A DNA stretch of 31,369 nucleotides from Candidatus Altimarinota bacterium (GCA_018401175.1 JAGYLK010000048.1:1-31369); one strand, 5' to 3'. Positions 1 to 8,150 are shown, numbered from the stretch's first letter. Notes: a model not told the origin generated them from the letters alone. Program-made: numbers and translations.

Positions 1-114
1 GATTTTGAAATTTCAAAATCTGATATTCAAAAAATAGTCCGATTTGTGCAAAGAACACTGGAAAAAAGTGAATACTTCAAGAAAGAGGTCCGAAATTACG
101 GAGGGAGATTTTAA
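1..114 (+). CDS. C-terminal end of an unknown protein (5' end outside window)
   Basis: The plus strand is open from base 1 to a TAA at 112-114 and gives 37 residues ending in EVRNYGGRF. It is rich in Lys, Glu and Phe and looks helical (IQKIVRFVQRTLEKSEYFKKEV). No family is recognised. It converges on the VirB4-like gene, with a 36-base gap between the two stop codons. The first 20 bases are a perfect palindrome, but they lie inside this frame. The window edge limits the call to the tail of a gene. Confidence 0.5.
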   Translation, partial: DFEISKSDIQKIVRFVQRTLEKSEYFKKEVRNYGGRF

Positions 115-150
115 CATTCTGATGGGAGTTTTTGTGACTTTTGAGAAATA

Positions 151-2211
151 TTATTTCTTTGCTTTTTTCTGCGCCATCAATTCCTCAGGATTGGTCGTGA
201 TAATCTGATCTTCTCCGGGAGAAGCGACAATTTGAATCGCTACGTGTTGATTTCCGGCAAAGAAAAGTCCTTGTCCCACCTTTGAATTCAAGAGAAGAGA
301 GCTTTCTTGTTCGGTGAGATCAAATACTTTTTTCAATCGCTCTACGGCGACGGGAGCTTGTCGTAACAAGAGTTGTAAAGACGAGTTGGTAATGATTGGT
401 TTTCCCCATGGAGAATCCAAAAAATCTTCGACATCTTGGGTAATGGTGGTCACTCCGAGATAGTATTTTCGAGCACGTTTCACCAATCCGTGGAGAAATC
501 GTCCAGAATCTTCATGTTGTACAATATTCCATGCCTCATCTACGATGAGCAATCGTCGTTTCATTTCTGATCGTACTTTGTTCCAAATGAAATTCAGCAA
601 AATGTACATAGAAATAGGGCGAAGTTGGTCTTCCAAATCACGGATACAGAAGGTCACCATTCCTGATTCGAGATTTACATTTGTTTGATCAGAGAAGAGT
701 CCGGCAAACGTTCCTTCGGTAAATCGTTCCAATCGTACAGCGAGTTCGCGGCCTCCTTCGAGTGATTCGAGGACATTTTTCAAATCTTTCATCGTTGGCA
801 TTTCTAGTTCATGCGGTTTTTCTGTTTCCTGTGTAATTCCTTTCAATTCATATACTTGCAAAATTGCGCGATCCATCAATCCTTGTTCTACGGGCGTGAG
901 GTTTCCGAGCATCAAATTCATCAATCCAGAGAGATTTATTGCCGCTTCACGGAGTGATTCTCCGGGTTTTTCTTCGGCGGAAAATGTGGCGGGAAGATCA
1001 AACGGATTAATACGCTGTTCAGAATTCAGTGAAATATTTATATATGTTCCCCCAACGGTTTTGGTCAGTGTTTCATATTCGTTTTCCGGGTCGAGAATAA
1101 TTACGTCAGTTCCCATCATGAGTGATCGCAATGCTTCCAATTTCACGGCATACGATTTACCAGCACCAGATTTTGCGAAGACTACTTGATTCGCATTTTC
1201 CATTTTGAACCTATCGAAAATAATCAATGAATTATTGTGACGATTGAGTCCGTACATGATTCCTTCATTTGAGGTAAGATCACAGGAAACAAAAGGAAAT
1301 GTCGAAGAAAGAGGCGCCGTGTTCATATTTTGAACAATGTCGAGCATGTCGGTTGCTTGTGGTAAAGTTGATTCAAACGCGCGTTCGGTTTGAAAATCAC
1401 CAGAACGAACCATTACCATTTGGCTTCCCAGAAGTGTTTCGAGTTGTTTACAGACAGTTTCTAATTTATCAAAATCCTCTGCATAAACCGTAAAATAAAG
1501 TCCCACCTGAAAGAATCGTTCTTCTCCTCGTTGGAGATCAACACGAAGTTGTTCCGCATCTTCAAGAGCGGTATCAAGAGACGTGTCATTTACGAGACCT
1601 CGTTCAGCATTCATTCGCTTGGAAGAAAGCATTTCGGCTACTTTTTTTCGTAAAATTTTGAGCATTTTGTCCGATTTTGTCGGATAGACGAACATCGAAA
1701 TATCCATAGCAACGTCAAAGTTGATAATGGGATTGAGCCAGTTTGCATCTAAGAATCGGGGATAATTAAACACAAAAAAACTTTTGGTGTGTACGCCGTT
1801 GAGTTTGAAATCTCGAGGACCTACTTCTACAGATGTTGGTGCAACAAGATCTTTGATCGAAGAAATCCCATGTTGATAGAGTTTTTCTGCTTCCACAATC
1901 TGCTGTCTCATCTTCCGCGTTAATTTCTTTTTGTCTTTTTTGGGATCAAATGTTTCAAAAAGTTTTTTGATTTCATCAGTATTTTCAATTGTTTGTGGCG
2001 TTGATACCGGGATATCTTCTTGTGGGAGAGAATCAATCGTGGGGGATTCTTTTTTTGTTCCTCGTTCCTTCTGTGCAGCAGCTTTCGCTTTATTTTTTTC
2101 CACGTGCGCATTCCATTTGGCTTTCAAACTTTCAAGAAATCCATGTTCAGGAGTTCCTTGTTTTTCAGTATTTTCAAACGATATTTTTCCGGTTGTTTGT
2201 TTGTTTGGCAT
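151..2211 (-). CDS. VirB4/TraC-like type IV secretion or pilus ATPase
   Basis: A 686-residue member of the CagE/TrbE/VirB4 family, the ATPase that powers type IV secretion and conjugation machines on the inner face of the membrane. The first ~130 residues are a charged, Lys/Glu-rich linker unlike the core. Residues ~135-330 resemble the VirB4 N-terminal domain. A Walker A loop, AKSGAGKSY, is at 346-354, DPENEYE at ~374-380, and a Walker B strand, LLIVDEAW, at 554-561, followed by TTITQDVEDF at ~588-597 as in other VirB4 proteins. The start is the ATG at 2209-2211, preceded by TGAGGA almost touching it, one of the few SD-like sequences here. No VirB6, VirB8 or VirD4 gene is visible nearby, so the function is assigned from the family only. 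Conjugation, DNA uptake or pilus work are all possible. Confidence 0.85.
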   Translation of the reverse strand: MPNKQTTGKISFENTEKQGTPEHGFLESLKAKWNAHVEKNKAKAAAQKERGTKKESPTIDSLPQEDIPVSTPQTIENTDEIKKLFETFDPKKDKKKLTRKMRQQIVEAEKLYQHGISSIKDLVAPTSVEVGPRDFKLNGVHTKSFFVFNYPRFLDANWLNPIINFDVAMDISMFVYPTKSDKMLKILRKKVAEMLSSKRMNAERGLVNDTSLDTALEDAEQLRVDLQRGEERFFQVGLYFTVYAEDFDKLETVCKQLETLLGSQMVMVRSGDFQTERAFESTLPQATDMLDIVQNMNTAPLSSTFPFVSCDLTSNEGIMYGLNRHNNSLIIFDRFKMENANQVVFAKSGAGKSYAVKLEALRSLMMGTDVIILDPENEYETLTKTVGGTYINISLNSEQRINPFDLPATFSAEEKPGESLREAAINLSGLMNLMLGNLTPVEQGLMDRAILQVYELKGITQETEKPHELEMPTMKDLKNVLESLEGGRELAVRLERFTEGTFAGLFSDQTNVNLESGMVTFCIRDLEDQLRPISMYILLNFIWNKVRSEMKRRLLIVDEAWNIVQHEDSGRFLHGLVKRARKYYLGVTTITQDVEDFLDSPWGKPIITNSSLQLLLRQAPVAVERLKKVFDLTEQESSLLLNSKVGQGLFFAGNQHVAIQIVASPGEDQIITTNPEELMAQKKAKK

Positions 2212-2292
2212 TCCTCAGGGGTCAAAAGTTCCAGAAATTATACCTCAAAAGGGCGAATAAATCAAGTATGGAGCAGAATTTTTAGTGAGTCA

Positions 2293-2316
2293 AAAAGTTT
2301 AAAAGAGAAAAAGACA
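2293..2316 (+). repeat. Short octamer array (AAAAGNNN), 3 units
   Basis: The units are AAAAGTTT, AAAAGAGA and AAAAGACA in perfect 8-base register. The clearer arrays at 2724-2755 and 27698-27729 have the same period. Confidence 0.45.
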
Positions 2317-2395
2317 AAAAAGCTATTTCAGCGTGTCAGGAAATGAGTGTTTATAAATAGATTCTGGGCAAGTCAGAATGACTTGAAATACAAAA

Positions 2396-2441
2396 AAGCG
2401 TGTCCGATTTTTCACATCCAAGAGAGGTGACGAACACGCTT
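2396..2441 (-). terminator. Terminator-like hairpin read on the minus strand
   Basis: AAGCGTGTCCG (2396-2406) pairs with CGAACACGCTT (2431-2441), 10 of 11 positions, and a smaller TCAC/GTGA pairing lies in the loop. On the minus strand the stem runs into a run of T residues; on the plus strand it does not. A minus-strand terminator 185 bases upstream of the VirB4-like start means either a separate short transcript ends here or the VirB4 leader contains an attenuator. No minus-strand gene precedes it. Confidence 0.5.
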
Positions 2442-2723
2442 ATATTTGGCTCCCATACAGTCCCCATCAGATATTTTTGAGAGTGTCTGACCCACTCATT
2501 TTGTTTTGTTTTTGTTTTTTGAATTTTTCTCTTTGTTTTGCGAAAGGGAAAAACAGTATTTTTTTCTATAAAATTTATACGGAGATATTTATAAATCGAA
2601 ATTTAAAATAGTTGAGTATAAATGGTTTTTCTTATCTGTTTCAAAGAAAGAGAGAAGAAAAATGAGAATAGAAGTTCTCTGTCTTTCACTCGGAGTTTTG
2701 GAGAAGGCCTTTTAAAAGAGTAT

Positions 2724-2755
2724 AAAAGTTCAAAAGTCTAAAAGTTGAAAAGTAA
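2724..2755 (+). repeat. Octamer array (AAAAGTNN), 4 units
   Basis: AAAAGTTC, AAAAGTCT, AAAAGTTG and AAAAGTAA follow each other in exact 8-base register. The heptamer array begins five bases later. A similar array follows the regulator gene at 27698-27729. Confidence 0.7.
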
Positions 2756-2759
2756 TGAA

Positions 2760-2794
2760 AACTATTAACTCTAAACTCTCAACTGGTAACTCAT
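2760..2794 (+). repeat. Heptamer array (AACTNNN), 5 units
   Basis: AACTATT, AACTCTA, AACTCTC, AACTGGT and AACTCAT lie in exact 7-base register. The same unit occurs at the 3' ends of pgk (15972-15995) and yggS (12357-12377, reverse orientation). Heptameric tandem repeats of this general kind are known from other bacteria such as cyanobacteria; their role is unclear. Confidence 0.7.
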
Positions 2795-2825
2795 TTTAAG
2801 ACATTTTAGAGTCCAAAACGGGGAG

Positions 2826-2927
2826 AGGAAGGCAGGGAGCTAGTCCGATTTCGATCTCCTACTGTTTTTTCAAAATTAATAAATTTGGGTGTCGGGAGTT
2901 CAAAGTCGGGCGAATCACTGCCTTCTT
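2826..2927. other. Possible structured RNA or leader, ~100 bases
   Basis: GAAGGCAG (2828-2835) is the exact complement of CTGCCTTC (2918-2925), and wobble and A-T pairs extend the stem to about 10. Inside is a GGAG/CTCC hairpin around 2836-2860 and two copies of GTCGGG near 2891 and 2905. No match to tmRNA, RNase P RNA, SRP RNA or a tRNA could be recognised. It could be the 5' leader of the acyltransferase-like gene or part of a minus-strand RNA ending at the 2396-2441 hairpin. Confidence 0.3.
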
Positions 2928-2991
2928 TGGTCTGTTGTTGTCGAAGAGCGAAAGAGCATTCTACACCAAAAAACAAAAACTTTCAAGAGGA

Positions 2992-4185
2992 ATGTTGACC
3001 TTTTTTCTAGAATTGTTTAAATATCATGTTATGGAAAAGGAAAAATTAGGTTTATCTGCATGGCGTCGAAACTTTGATGCGTTGGGGATAGGCAGTTTTT
3101 TAATCGATGAAGTAGGACGCTCGGTGTCGCGTGTCATACGTCCGCCGAAAAAAGAAATTACCGAGGATGCGAAGAAAATACTTGATAATGCGTTAGAAGA
3201 GTTGGATGCATATGTTGATTTTCCAGGATATATAAAAATTCTTTCTACAATTGAGGATGTTTATCAGACGGTTGAAGAGGGGAACAGTAATGGAGAAGTG
3301 AATGTTTGGGATCTTTCTTCAGAGAATTTTATCGTGAATATACATTTTTGGCTTCAAATATTACGAGATAAAAGTCTTGGGAAATTTGGAACAAAACTCA
3401 CATTTTCTAATACAAAAAGTGTCCATTTGTCGCCGATTCCTGACAATTCTATAGAATGGATTATCGGGCAGAGAAGTGAAAATCTGAACGTCCTTGAAGA
3501 GGAATTTCTTGCATGGGTGGAGACGTATAATATTCGAGAGATACTACAAAAAGGTTCATTATTGATTATCAGTAATCATGATCAGTGGTCGACACAACCT
3601 ATTTCATTATATTTTTTTCAGAAATTTTTAAGAGTTGTTCCGGAGCAGAGCGCCACGGTTGTGGGACGTCGAGTACTTACATTTCGAAAATTTAAATTCG
3701 ATCCCGAGCAACTTATTCGTGGTCAAGGACATGTTTTGATAACTGATCCTCCGACGAGAAATGGCAGACACAAAGCGTTTGGTTATGATGCTATGCAGGA
3801 AAGAAAAAATGAATATATAGAAGAATTTAAAACATTTCTTTCTTTTCCCGGAAATATTATTACGAGTGCCCCAGGCGGGACGCGTGATAGATATACTGAA
3901 ACAGAAGAAGGGAGAGTTTTGCATCCTGCTCAACCAGTTTCGAAAGCGCTCGATTTGCTAGAAGAAATGCAGATCGACACAACGATAATTCCGGTAGCAT
4001 TTCATCATGGAGAAGGATTTCATCTTGAAAAAATGCGAGAAAAAATAGATCTTCAAATGCAGTGGGGAGAGCCAATTTTGCAAGGGAGTGAGTTGTCGGG
4101 AGAAGAAATTTGGAATCGGGTATTGAATATTTTACCAAATCCAAGGGAGAAATCACCTCAACAACCCGATAACATTTCGCAATAA
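2992..4185 (+). CDS. PlsC-like (lysophospholipid) acyltransferase-family protein
   Basis: From the ATG at 2992 the product is 397 residues; the frame is open to a TTG at 2935, and another ATG is at 3031. The 2992 start has AGAGGA directly before it. The C-terminal half carries the blocks of glycerolipid acyltransferases in the right order: LLIISNHDQWST (the NHX4D-type block, changed here), then FPGNIITSAPGGTRDR (compare EGTRSR), then TIIPVAFHHGEG (compare IVPVAI). The N-terminal ~170 residues match nothing recognised. Such enzymes move acyl chains onto lysophospholipids at the membrane, but the altered first block (NHDQWST rather than NHxSxxD) leaves activity open. The last 33 bases overlap the end of hrcA, which runs the other way. 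Confidence 0.5.
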   Translation: MLTFFLELFKYHVMEKEKLGLSAWRRNFDALGIGSFLIDEVGRSVSRVIRPPKKEITEDAKKILDNALEELDAYVDFPGYIKILSTIEDVYQTVEEGNSNGEVNVWDLSSENFIVNIHFWLQILRDKSLGKFGTKLTFSNTKSVHLSPIPDNSIEWIIGQRSENLNVLEEEFLAWVETYNIREILQKGSLLIISNHDQWSTQPISLYFFQKFLRVVPEQSATVVGRRVLTFRKFKFDPEQLIRGQGHVLITDPPTRNGRHKAFGYDAMQERKNEYIEEFKTFLSFPGNIITSAPGGTRDRYTETEEGRVLHPAQPVSKALDLLEEMQIDTTIIPVAFHHGEGFHLEKMREKIDLQMQWGEPILQGSELSGEEIWNRVLNILPNPREKSPQQPDNISQ

Positions 4186-4866
4186 TGCGCGATTGAATCC
4201 GTAATTCATTCGCATCGGTCCGAGAATTCCAATGTGTCCTTGTATGCCATTATTTTCAAATTGAACAACAAGCATCGCGCAACTTTGAACTTCTTCAAAC
4301 AAGTTCTCATTTCCAATAAAAATCTTTACTTCATTGATATTCAACTCAAGAGAATTCAGCATTTCTTGAAATTGTTCACGACGTTCAAATACTTCTACAA
4401 TCTGTGCACCGCGTTCTGGTTCTAATACGAATTCAGGACTGCGTAATACTTTAGACAGTCCCAAATAGAGTGATTGATCGTTCTCAATGGACGCAAACGC
4501 AACGTTTCCAGAGAGGTGTGCGCAGAGTTTTATCATGTCAAAAAGCGATTCGCGCGTTTTTTCCAAATGATATTCAGCGATGTGTTTTTCGAATAGTTTT
4601 TGAATGCGCAAGTCTTCAGCCTCGTCTTCTTGTAATAATTGATCTACGAAGAATCGATATCCTTTTTCTGTCGGAATTTTCCCGGCACTGACGTGGGGCG
4701 ATTCGATAAGTCCAATTTCTTCAAGGAGTGCAAATTCGTTTCGTACGGTAGCGGAGGACACGTGAAATTCTCCTGATTCGAGGAGTTTTTTACTCGCGAC
4801 GGGCGTAGCAGATTCTACGAAGTCGTTGATTAGTGCGGCGAGAATGCGAAGCGTTCGTTCTTTCAT
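4153..4866 (-). CDS. hrcA: Heat-inducible transcription repressor HrcA, short form
   Basis: HrcA represses chaperone operons by binding CIRCE operators. The N-terminal winged helix is clear: MKERTLRILAALINDFVESA, then PVASKKLLE, VSSATVRNEFALLEEIGLIESPH and SAGKIPTEKGYRFFVD. The C-terminal end has the typical IFIGNENLFEEVQSC and GILGPMRMNYGFNRALLRNV. From the ATG at 4864-4866 it is 237 residues against about 340 for most HrcA proteins; the middle dimerisation insert appears to be missing. A TTG at 4902 would add 12 unconserved residues and is not preferred. No dnaK, grpE or dnaJ is adjacent and no clear CIRCE site was found. The start codon lies in a 21-nt block nearly identical to one at the yggS start. 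Confidence 0.9.
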   Translation of the reverse strand: MKERTLRILAALINDFVESATPVASKKLLESGEFHVSSATVRNEFALLEEIGLIESPHVSAGKIPTEKGYRFFVDQLLQEDEAEDLRIQKLFEKHIAEYHLEKTRESLFDMIKLCAHLSGNVAFASIENDQSLYLGLSKVLRSPEFVLEPERGAQIVEVFERREQFQEMLNSLELNINEVKIFIGNENLFEEVQSCAMLVVQFENNGIQGHIGILGPMRMNYGFNRALLRNVIGLLR

Positions 4867-4884
4867 CGTTGGCAGAGTGCCATA
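4864..4884 (-). promoter_or_regulatory. Inverted-repeat block at the hrcA start codon
   Basis: On the coding strand TATGGCA, two bases, CTGCCA, one base and CGATG run into the hrcA start, giving the inverted repeat TGGCA-N3-TGCCA three bases before ATG. The block at 11736-11756 before yggS has the same layout and differs at only three of 21 positions. It is not CIRCE: that operator has a GCACTC-type half-site and a 9-base spacer. Confidence 0.45.
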
Positions 4885-4909
4885 GAGAGTGACAGAAGTC
4901 AATATTCTT

Positions 4910-5023
4910 CCCTCTCTTGATGAAAGAGAGGGGGGACCGCGTCCCGCAATGCGGGACGTGGTGGGTGAGTTGTGTTTTTATTTCCAACCCATCCCAAGCC
5001 CTTCCCTTGCGCCAAGGGAAGGG
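4910..5023. repeat. Hairpin cluster between hrcA and the methyltransferase
   Basis: Three hairpins lie in 114 bases: CCCTCTCTT/AAGAGAGGG (4910-4932), CGTCCCGCA/TGCGGGACG with a one-base loop (4940-4958), and CCCTTCCCTTG/CAAGGGAAGGG with loop CGC (4999-5023). Read on the minus strand, the last is followed by GGGATGGGTTG. The cluster at 8007-8091 has the same kind of stem followed by GTGATGGGTTG, so the two are relatives in opposite orientation. Confidence 0.6.
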
Positions 5024-5073
5024 AGAATCTCACCTACATTTTTTCCTTATTTCTGAGTATAGTGGGAGTTATT

Positions 5074-5739
5074 CTATTTTTTTTCTGCTAAAATAATCCT
5101 ATTTCCCGCAAGTTGAGGAATTGTCACAAATTTTCTTTGAACAGATTCCTCCTTGAGTATTTTGAAATTATTTTCTTCCAGAAGTTCACATAATTTATGT
5201 TTAGTAAGAAAATTATAATTTACTTCCATTGTTTCTAGGCATCTATTTGATATGCTTTCAGCAAGAGTTAATAGGGTTTTTTCTAAAATTTGAATACGAG
5301 ATTCTGAAATTTCGTGTTCATGTATAAATACTCTTCCTCCAACAACTAAAGAGTTATTGATGTCTTTTATAAAAGCAGATACTTGTTTTCTCGGTACATG
5401 ATGAATTATCTGTGAAAGAATTATTAATTCTGGATTCAAACTTTCTTTAGCAAGGGAAAAGGGTTTGATCATATAATAATCAAGGTTTGGTGGGGTTATT
5501 AAACTGTGGTCTCGATGATCATTTATATCGACACCAAATATTTTTGCTAATGTGTTCCGTTTTGCCATTTCAACGGCTAAGGCACCAGTACCACACCCAA
5601 AGTCTACGACACGAGCAGAAGGATTTTGTGATAGATTTGCCCATTCGGATACTTTATTTGCAAGTGCACTTGTTTTCCCACTTTTTTCTTTTAACCACCG
5701 TTTTACTTGCGGAATAGAAAGTCTTTCAGTTTTACTCAT
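5074..5739 (-). CDS. Class I SAM-dependent methyltransferase
   Basis: A 221-residue protein with a Rossmann-type SAM site: motif I VVDFGCGTGALAVEMA (residues ~45-60), an acidic residue after the second strand in FGVDIND, LIILSQIIHHVP (~105-116) as motif IV, and GGRVFIHEHE as motif V. This is the Methyltransf_12/25 pattern typical of small-molecule methyltransferases; the substrate cannot be told. Start ATG at 5737-5739 without a clear SD. The gene looks more AT-rich than priA and lies between the two hairpin clusters, which could indicate acquisition. It is divergent from priA across a very AT-rich 151-base gap. Confidence 0.8.
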   Translation of the reverse strand: MSKTERLSIPQVKRWLKEKSGKTSALANKVSEWANLSQNPSARVVDFGCGTGALAVEMAKRNTLAKIFGVDINDHRDHSLITPPNLDYYMIKPFSLAKESLNPELIILSQIIHHVPRKQVSAFIKDINNSLVVGGRVFIHEHEISESRIQILEKTLLTLAESISNRCLETMEVNYNFLTKHKLCELLEENNFKILKEESVQRKFVTIPQLAGNRIILAEKK

Positions 5740-5890
5740 TATGTATCAATATTTTTTTAATTATATATAAAATAATAATATATAGAAAAAAGTCAATATC
5801 CAAAAAAGAACACATTTAAAATACATATTTGCGTATTATATATTTCAAATGAGATACCAAATTTATTTAATTTCAGTATGATTTCCGCGA

Positions 5891-7999
5891 ATGCACTTCG
5901 TCCAAATCTACCTCCGCAGTGTCCGCGACACCTACACATGGCATACCGAACATCCGGTACAAGTGGGAGCGCGTGTGGCGCTCAAATTCCGCGGGCGTCC
6001 GCGAATAGGAATTGTGATTTCCGTTTCTCTGCAGAAACCAGAATACAAAACACAGCCCATCGATGAAATCCTTGATGAACAATTTATTCCTGCGACGTGG
6101 ATTTCTTTAGCCCATTGGACTTCCGAGCAGAATTTTACCCCGATTTCACAGGTAATGAGTTTGATTATTCCAGAGAAATTTCTTCTTCAATGCGATCCTG
6201 TAGTGCGCGAAAAGTTTTGGTTTTTGACAGGGAATGAGTTTGAAACATTGAAGGGAGTGAAACAGAAATTAGTAATTGAAAAACTTTTGCTCTCAGAAGC
6301 GACGGATGAAAAATTGCGAGAAATAGCGAGTCCGACGGTTTTGAAAAATTTGGCAGAGAAGGGGATTATTGCGTTTCGCTTGGGAAATATTGCGCCGGCC
6401 GCGCAGCCAGATTTTACGCGACCTGTGCATGAGTTGTCTCCGTTGCAACAAGAAGTCTTTGAGAAAATTTCTCATTCAAAAAAGTCGTGTCTCCTCTGGG
6501 GGGTGACGGGTTCAGGGAAAACAGAAATCTATAAAAAATTGGCGGAGAAAGTTCTTGAGAAGGGGAATCAAGTGTTGATCTTGCTTCCAGAAATTGCGCT
6601 GACGCCGCAGTTGATTGCAGAGTTTCGTTCCGTGGGTTCCGTAGCGGTGTGGCATTCCAAACTTTCAGAAGGCGAGCGAGTTCAGGAATGGGCGAGGTGC
6701 GTTTCGGGAGAAGCTCAAATTTTGATCGGTGCCCGGAGTGCGGCGTTTATTCCGCTTCCGAATTTGAAATTAATTGTGCTAGACGAAGAGCATGAGTGGA
6801 CGTTTAAATCGGAAACAGCACCGCGGTTGTGGACACACGATGTGGCGGAGTGGTTGAGTTTTGCATTACAAACGAAAATTGTGTTCGGTTCGGCAACACC
6901 AAGGCTTGAAAGTTGGATGCGGTGTGAAAATGAGGAATGGAATCGGGTGGAGTTGCTTTCTCGTATCAATGAAACGGAGCTTCCTAAGATTCAGTTTGTG
7001 GATATGCGAAATGAGGTGAAGTTTGGGAATTATGGACCGATTTCGTCGTATTTAGCCGAGGCAATTGGAGCAACGGTTGATGCGGGAAAACAGGTAGTTT
7101 TATTTCTCAATCGGCGCGGATTCTCAGGTTCAACAACTTGTCGGATGTGCGGAGAGACGTATAATTGTCCGCATTGTGATATGCCGATGAAACTGCATCG
7201 CAATGGAAAAAATGCGCGGATGATTTGTCATGTGTGTGGACATTTGGCGCCTTTTACCGATCAGTGTCCGCATTGTGAGGCGACCAATTTCGTCTTTCGT
7301 GGGTGGGGAACTCAACAAGTCGAGCAAGTGTTGAAAGATGATTTTCCCGGACTTCGGGTTTTGCGTGCAGATGCAGATTCCATGGGAGGAAAACATGATT
7401 TCCGAAAACTCTGTGAAAAATTTTCCAATCACGAGGCGGATGTTCTCCTCGGAACGCAGATGGTTGCCAAGGGATTGGATTTTGAAAAAGTAGCTTTGGT
7501 CGGTGTGATTCTCGCGGATGTTGGGTTGTCACTTCCGGATTTTCGCGCGGAAGAACGGGTGTTTCAGCTTTTGACACAGGTTTCTGGACGAGCGGGAAGG
7601 CGAACAATGCAGGGAAATATTTTGATTCAAACGTTCAAACCCGATGAAAAAATTTTTTCGTTCATCAAACATAATGACACGGAAGGGTTTCTCTCGTGGC
7701 AAAAAGAAAATCGTTTGGCGACGAAACTTCCTCCATTTGGTGCGATTGCGAAGATTTTGTTTTCTCATACGGATAAAAAGACAGCGTTTGATACAGCTCA
7801 AAGTCTGTTTCGCGAGATAAAAAAAAGGTCAGATTGTGTGTGTAATTTTGCGCCAGCATTTTGGCCACGGACGCATGGGAAATATCATTTTCATGTGTTT
7901 CTTCAGACAGAGACAAGGGAAGAATTATATGTGGTGTTGCGGTCGTTGTCTCTTCCGATTGGGGCGAGGATTGATGTAAATCCAGCGTCGCTGTTGTGA
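5891..7999 (+). CDS. priA: Primosomal replication-restart helicase PriA
   Basis: PriA recognises stalled forks and reloads the replicative helicase. The 702 residues are close to the usual ~730. Walker A is GVTGSGKT at 204-211 and the DExH box is DEEH at 298-301 (followed by E, where D is commoner). The zinc module has all eight cysteines: 417, 420, 426, 429, 446, 449, 459 and 462. Helicase motifs follow in order: GWGTQQVEQVL, LLGTQMVAKGLDFEKV and QVSGRAGR. The N-terminal 3'-end-binding region (residues 1-100) is present. The ATG at 5891 gives the expected MHFVQIYL start; no SD is seen. The preceding gap is AT-rich and should hold promoters for this gene and the divergent methyltransferase. 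Confidence 0.96.
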   Translation: MHFVQIYLRSVRDTYTWHTEHPVQVGARVALKFRGRPRIGIVISVSLQKPEYKTQPIDEILDEQFIPATWISLAHWTSEQNFTPISQVMSLIIPEKFLLQCDPVVREKFWFLTGNEFETLKGVKQKLVIEKLLLSEATDEKLREIASPTVLKNLAEKGIIAFRLGNIAPAAQPDFTRPVHELSPLQQEVFEKISHSKKSCLLWGVTGSGKTEIYKKLAEKVLEKGNQVLILLPEIALTPQLIAEFRSVGSVAVWHSKLSEGERVQEWARCVSGEAQILIGARSAAFIPLPNLKLIVLDEEHEWTFKSETAPRLWTHDVAEWLSFALQTKIVFGSATPRLESWMRCENEEWNRVELLSRINETELPKIQFVDMRNEVKFGNYGPISSYLAEAIGATVDAGKQVVLFLNRRGFSGSTTCRMCGETYNCPHCDMPMKLHRNGKNARMICHVCGHLAPFTDQCPHCEATNFVFRGWGTQQVEQVLKDDFPGLRVLRADADSMGGKHDFRKLCEKFSNHEADVLLGTQMVAKGLDFEKVALVGVILADVGLSLPDFRAEERVFQLLTQVSGRAGRRTMQGNILIQTFKPDEKIFSFIKHNDTEGFLSWQKENRLATKLPPFGAIAKILFSHTDKKTAFDTAQSLFREIKKRSDCVCNFAPAFWPRTHGKYHFHVFLQTETREELYVVLRSLSLPIGARIDVNPASLL

Positions 8000-8006
8000 A
8001 CCTCTC

Positions 8007-8091
8007 TGTCCTTCGGACATCTCTCCCTAATAATTAGGGAGAGAATATTTGAAATTAATTTCTGCTCCCTTTCCTTGATGCAAGGGAAGGG
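8007..8091. repeat. Hairpin cluster after priA
   Basis: TGTCC/GGACA (8007-8019), a perfect 10-bp CTCTCCCTAA/TTAGGGAGAG stem with loop TAA (8021-8043), and an 11-bp CCCTTTCCTTG/CAAGGGAAGGG stem with loop ATG and one wobble pair (8067-8091). They may end the priA transcript, although no long T run follows. They match the cluster at 4910-5023 in type and in the ATGGGTTG flank. Confidence 0.6.
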
Positions 8092-8150
8092 TTGGTGATG
8101 GGTTGTTTTCCAAATTGATTTTTTTCCTCTTTTCTTTACACTTTCTCGTG

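Larger units (their letters stand above)
2212..2991. other. 780-base gene-free stretch with repeats and hairpins
   Basis: No convincing reading frame lies here on either strand. It contains an (AAAAGNNN) run at 2293-2316, a minus-strand terminator-like hairpin at 2396-2441, a small GAGTG/CACTC hairpin at 2481-2497 followed by a T-rich tract on the plus strand, very AT-rich sequence at 2500-2650, octamer and heptamer arrays at 2724-2755 and 2760-2794, and a long-range stem at 2826-2927. It lies between the divergently oriented VirB4-like and acyltransferase-like genes, so the promoters of both should be here, but the AT richness gives too many -10 look-alikes to choose one. Confidence 0.6.

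Noticed and set aside
1..20. Perfect 20-bp palindrome at the window edge
   Set aside because: It is AT-rich, lies within a coding frame and lacks the flanks of the folC/rnhA/RAYT palindromes; probably chance.
2885..2925. tRNA-like piece (GGGAGTTCAAAGTCGG and CGAATCA)
   Set aside because: The T-arm stem does not pair, no acceptor or anticodon arm with correct spacing could be drawn on either strand.
4870..4882. CIRCE operator before hrcA
   Set aside because: The inverted repeat has a 3-base spacer and TGGCA arms; CIRCE needs TTAGCACTC-N9-GAGTGCTAA. The yggS copy also lacks GCACTC.
7997..7999. TGA as glycine (Gracilibacteria-type code)
   Set aside because: TGA ends priA, fmt, proS and other genes at the expected protein lengths, and no in-frame TGA interrupts conserved domains.
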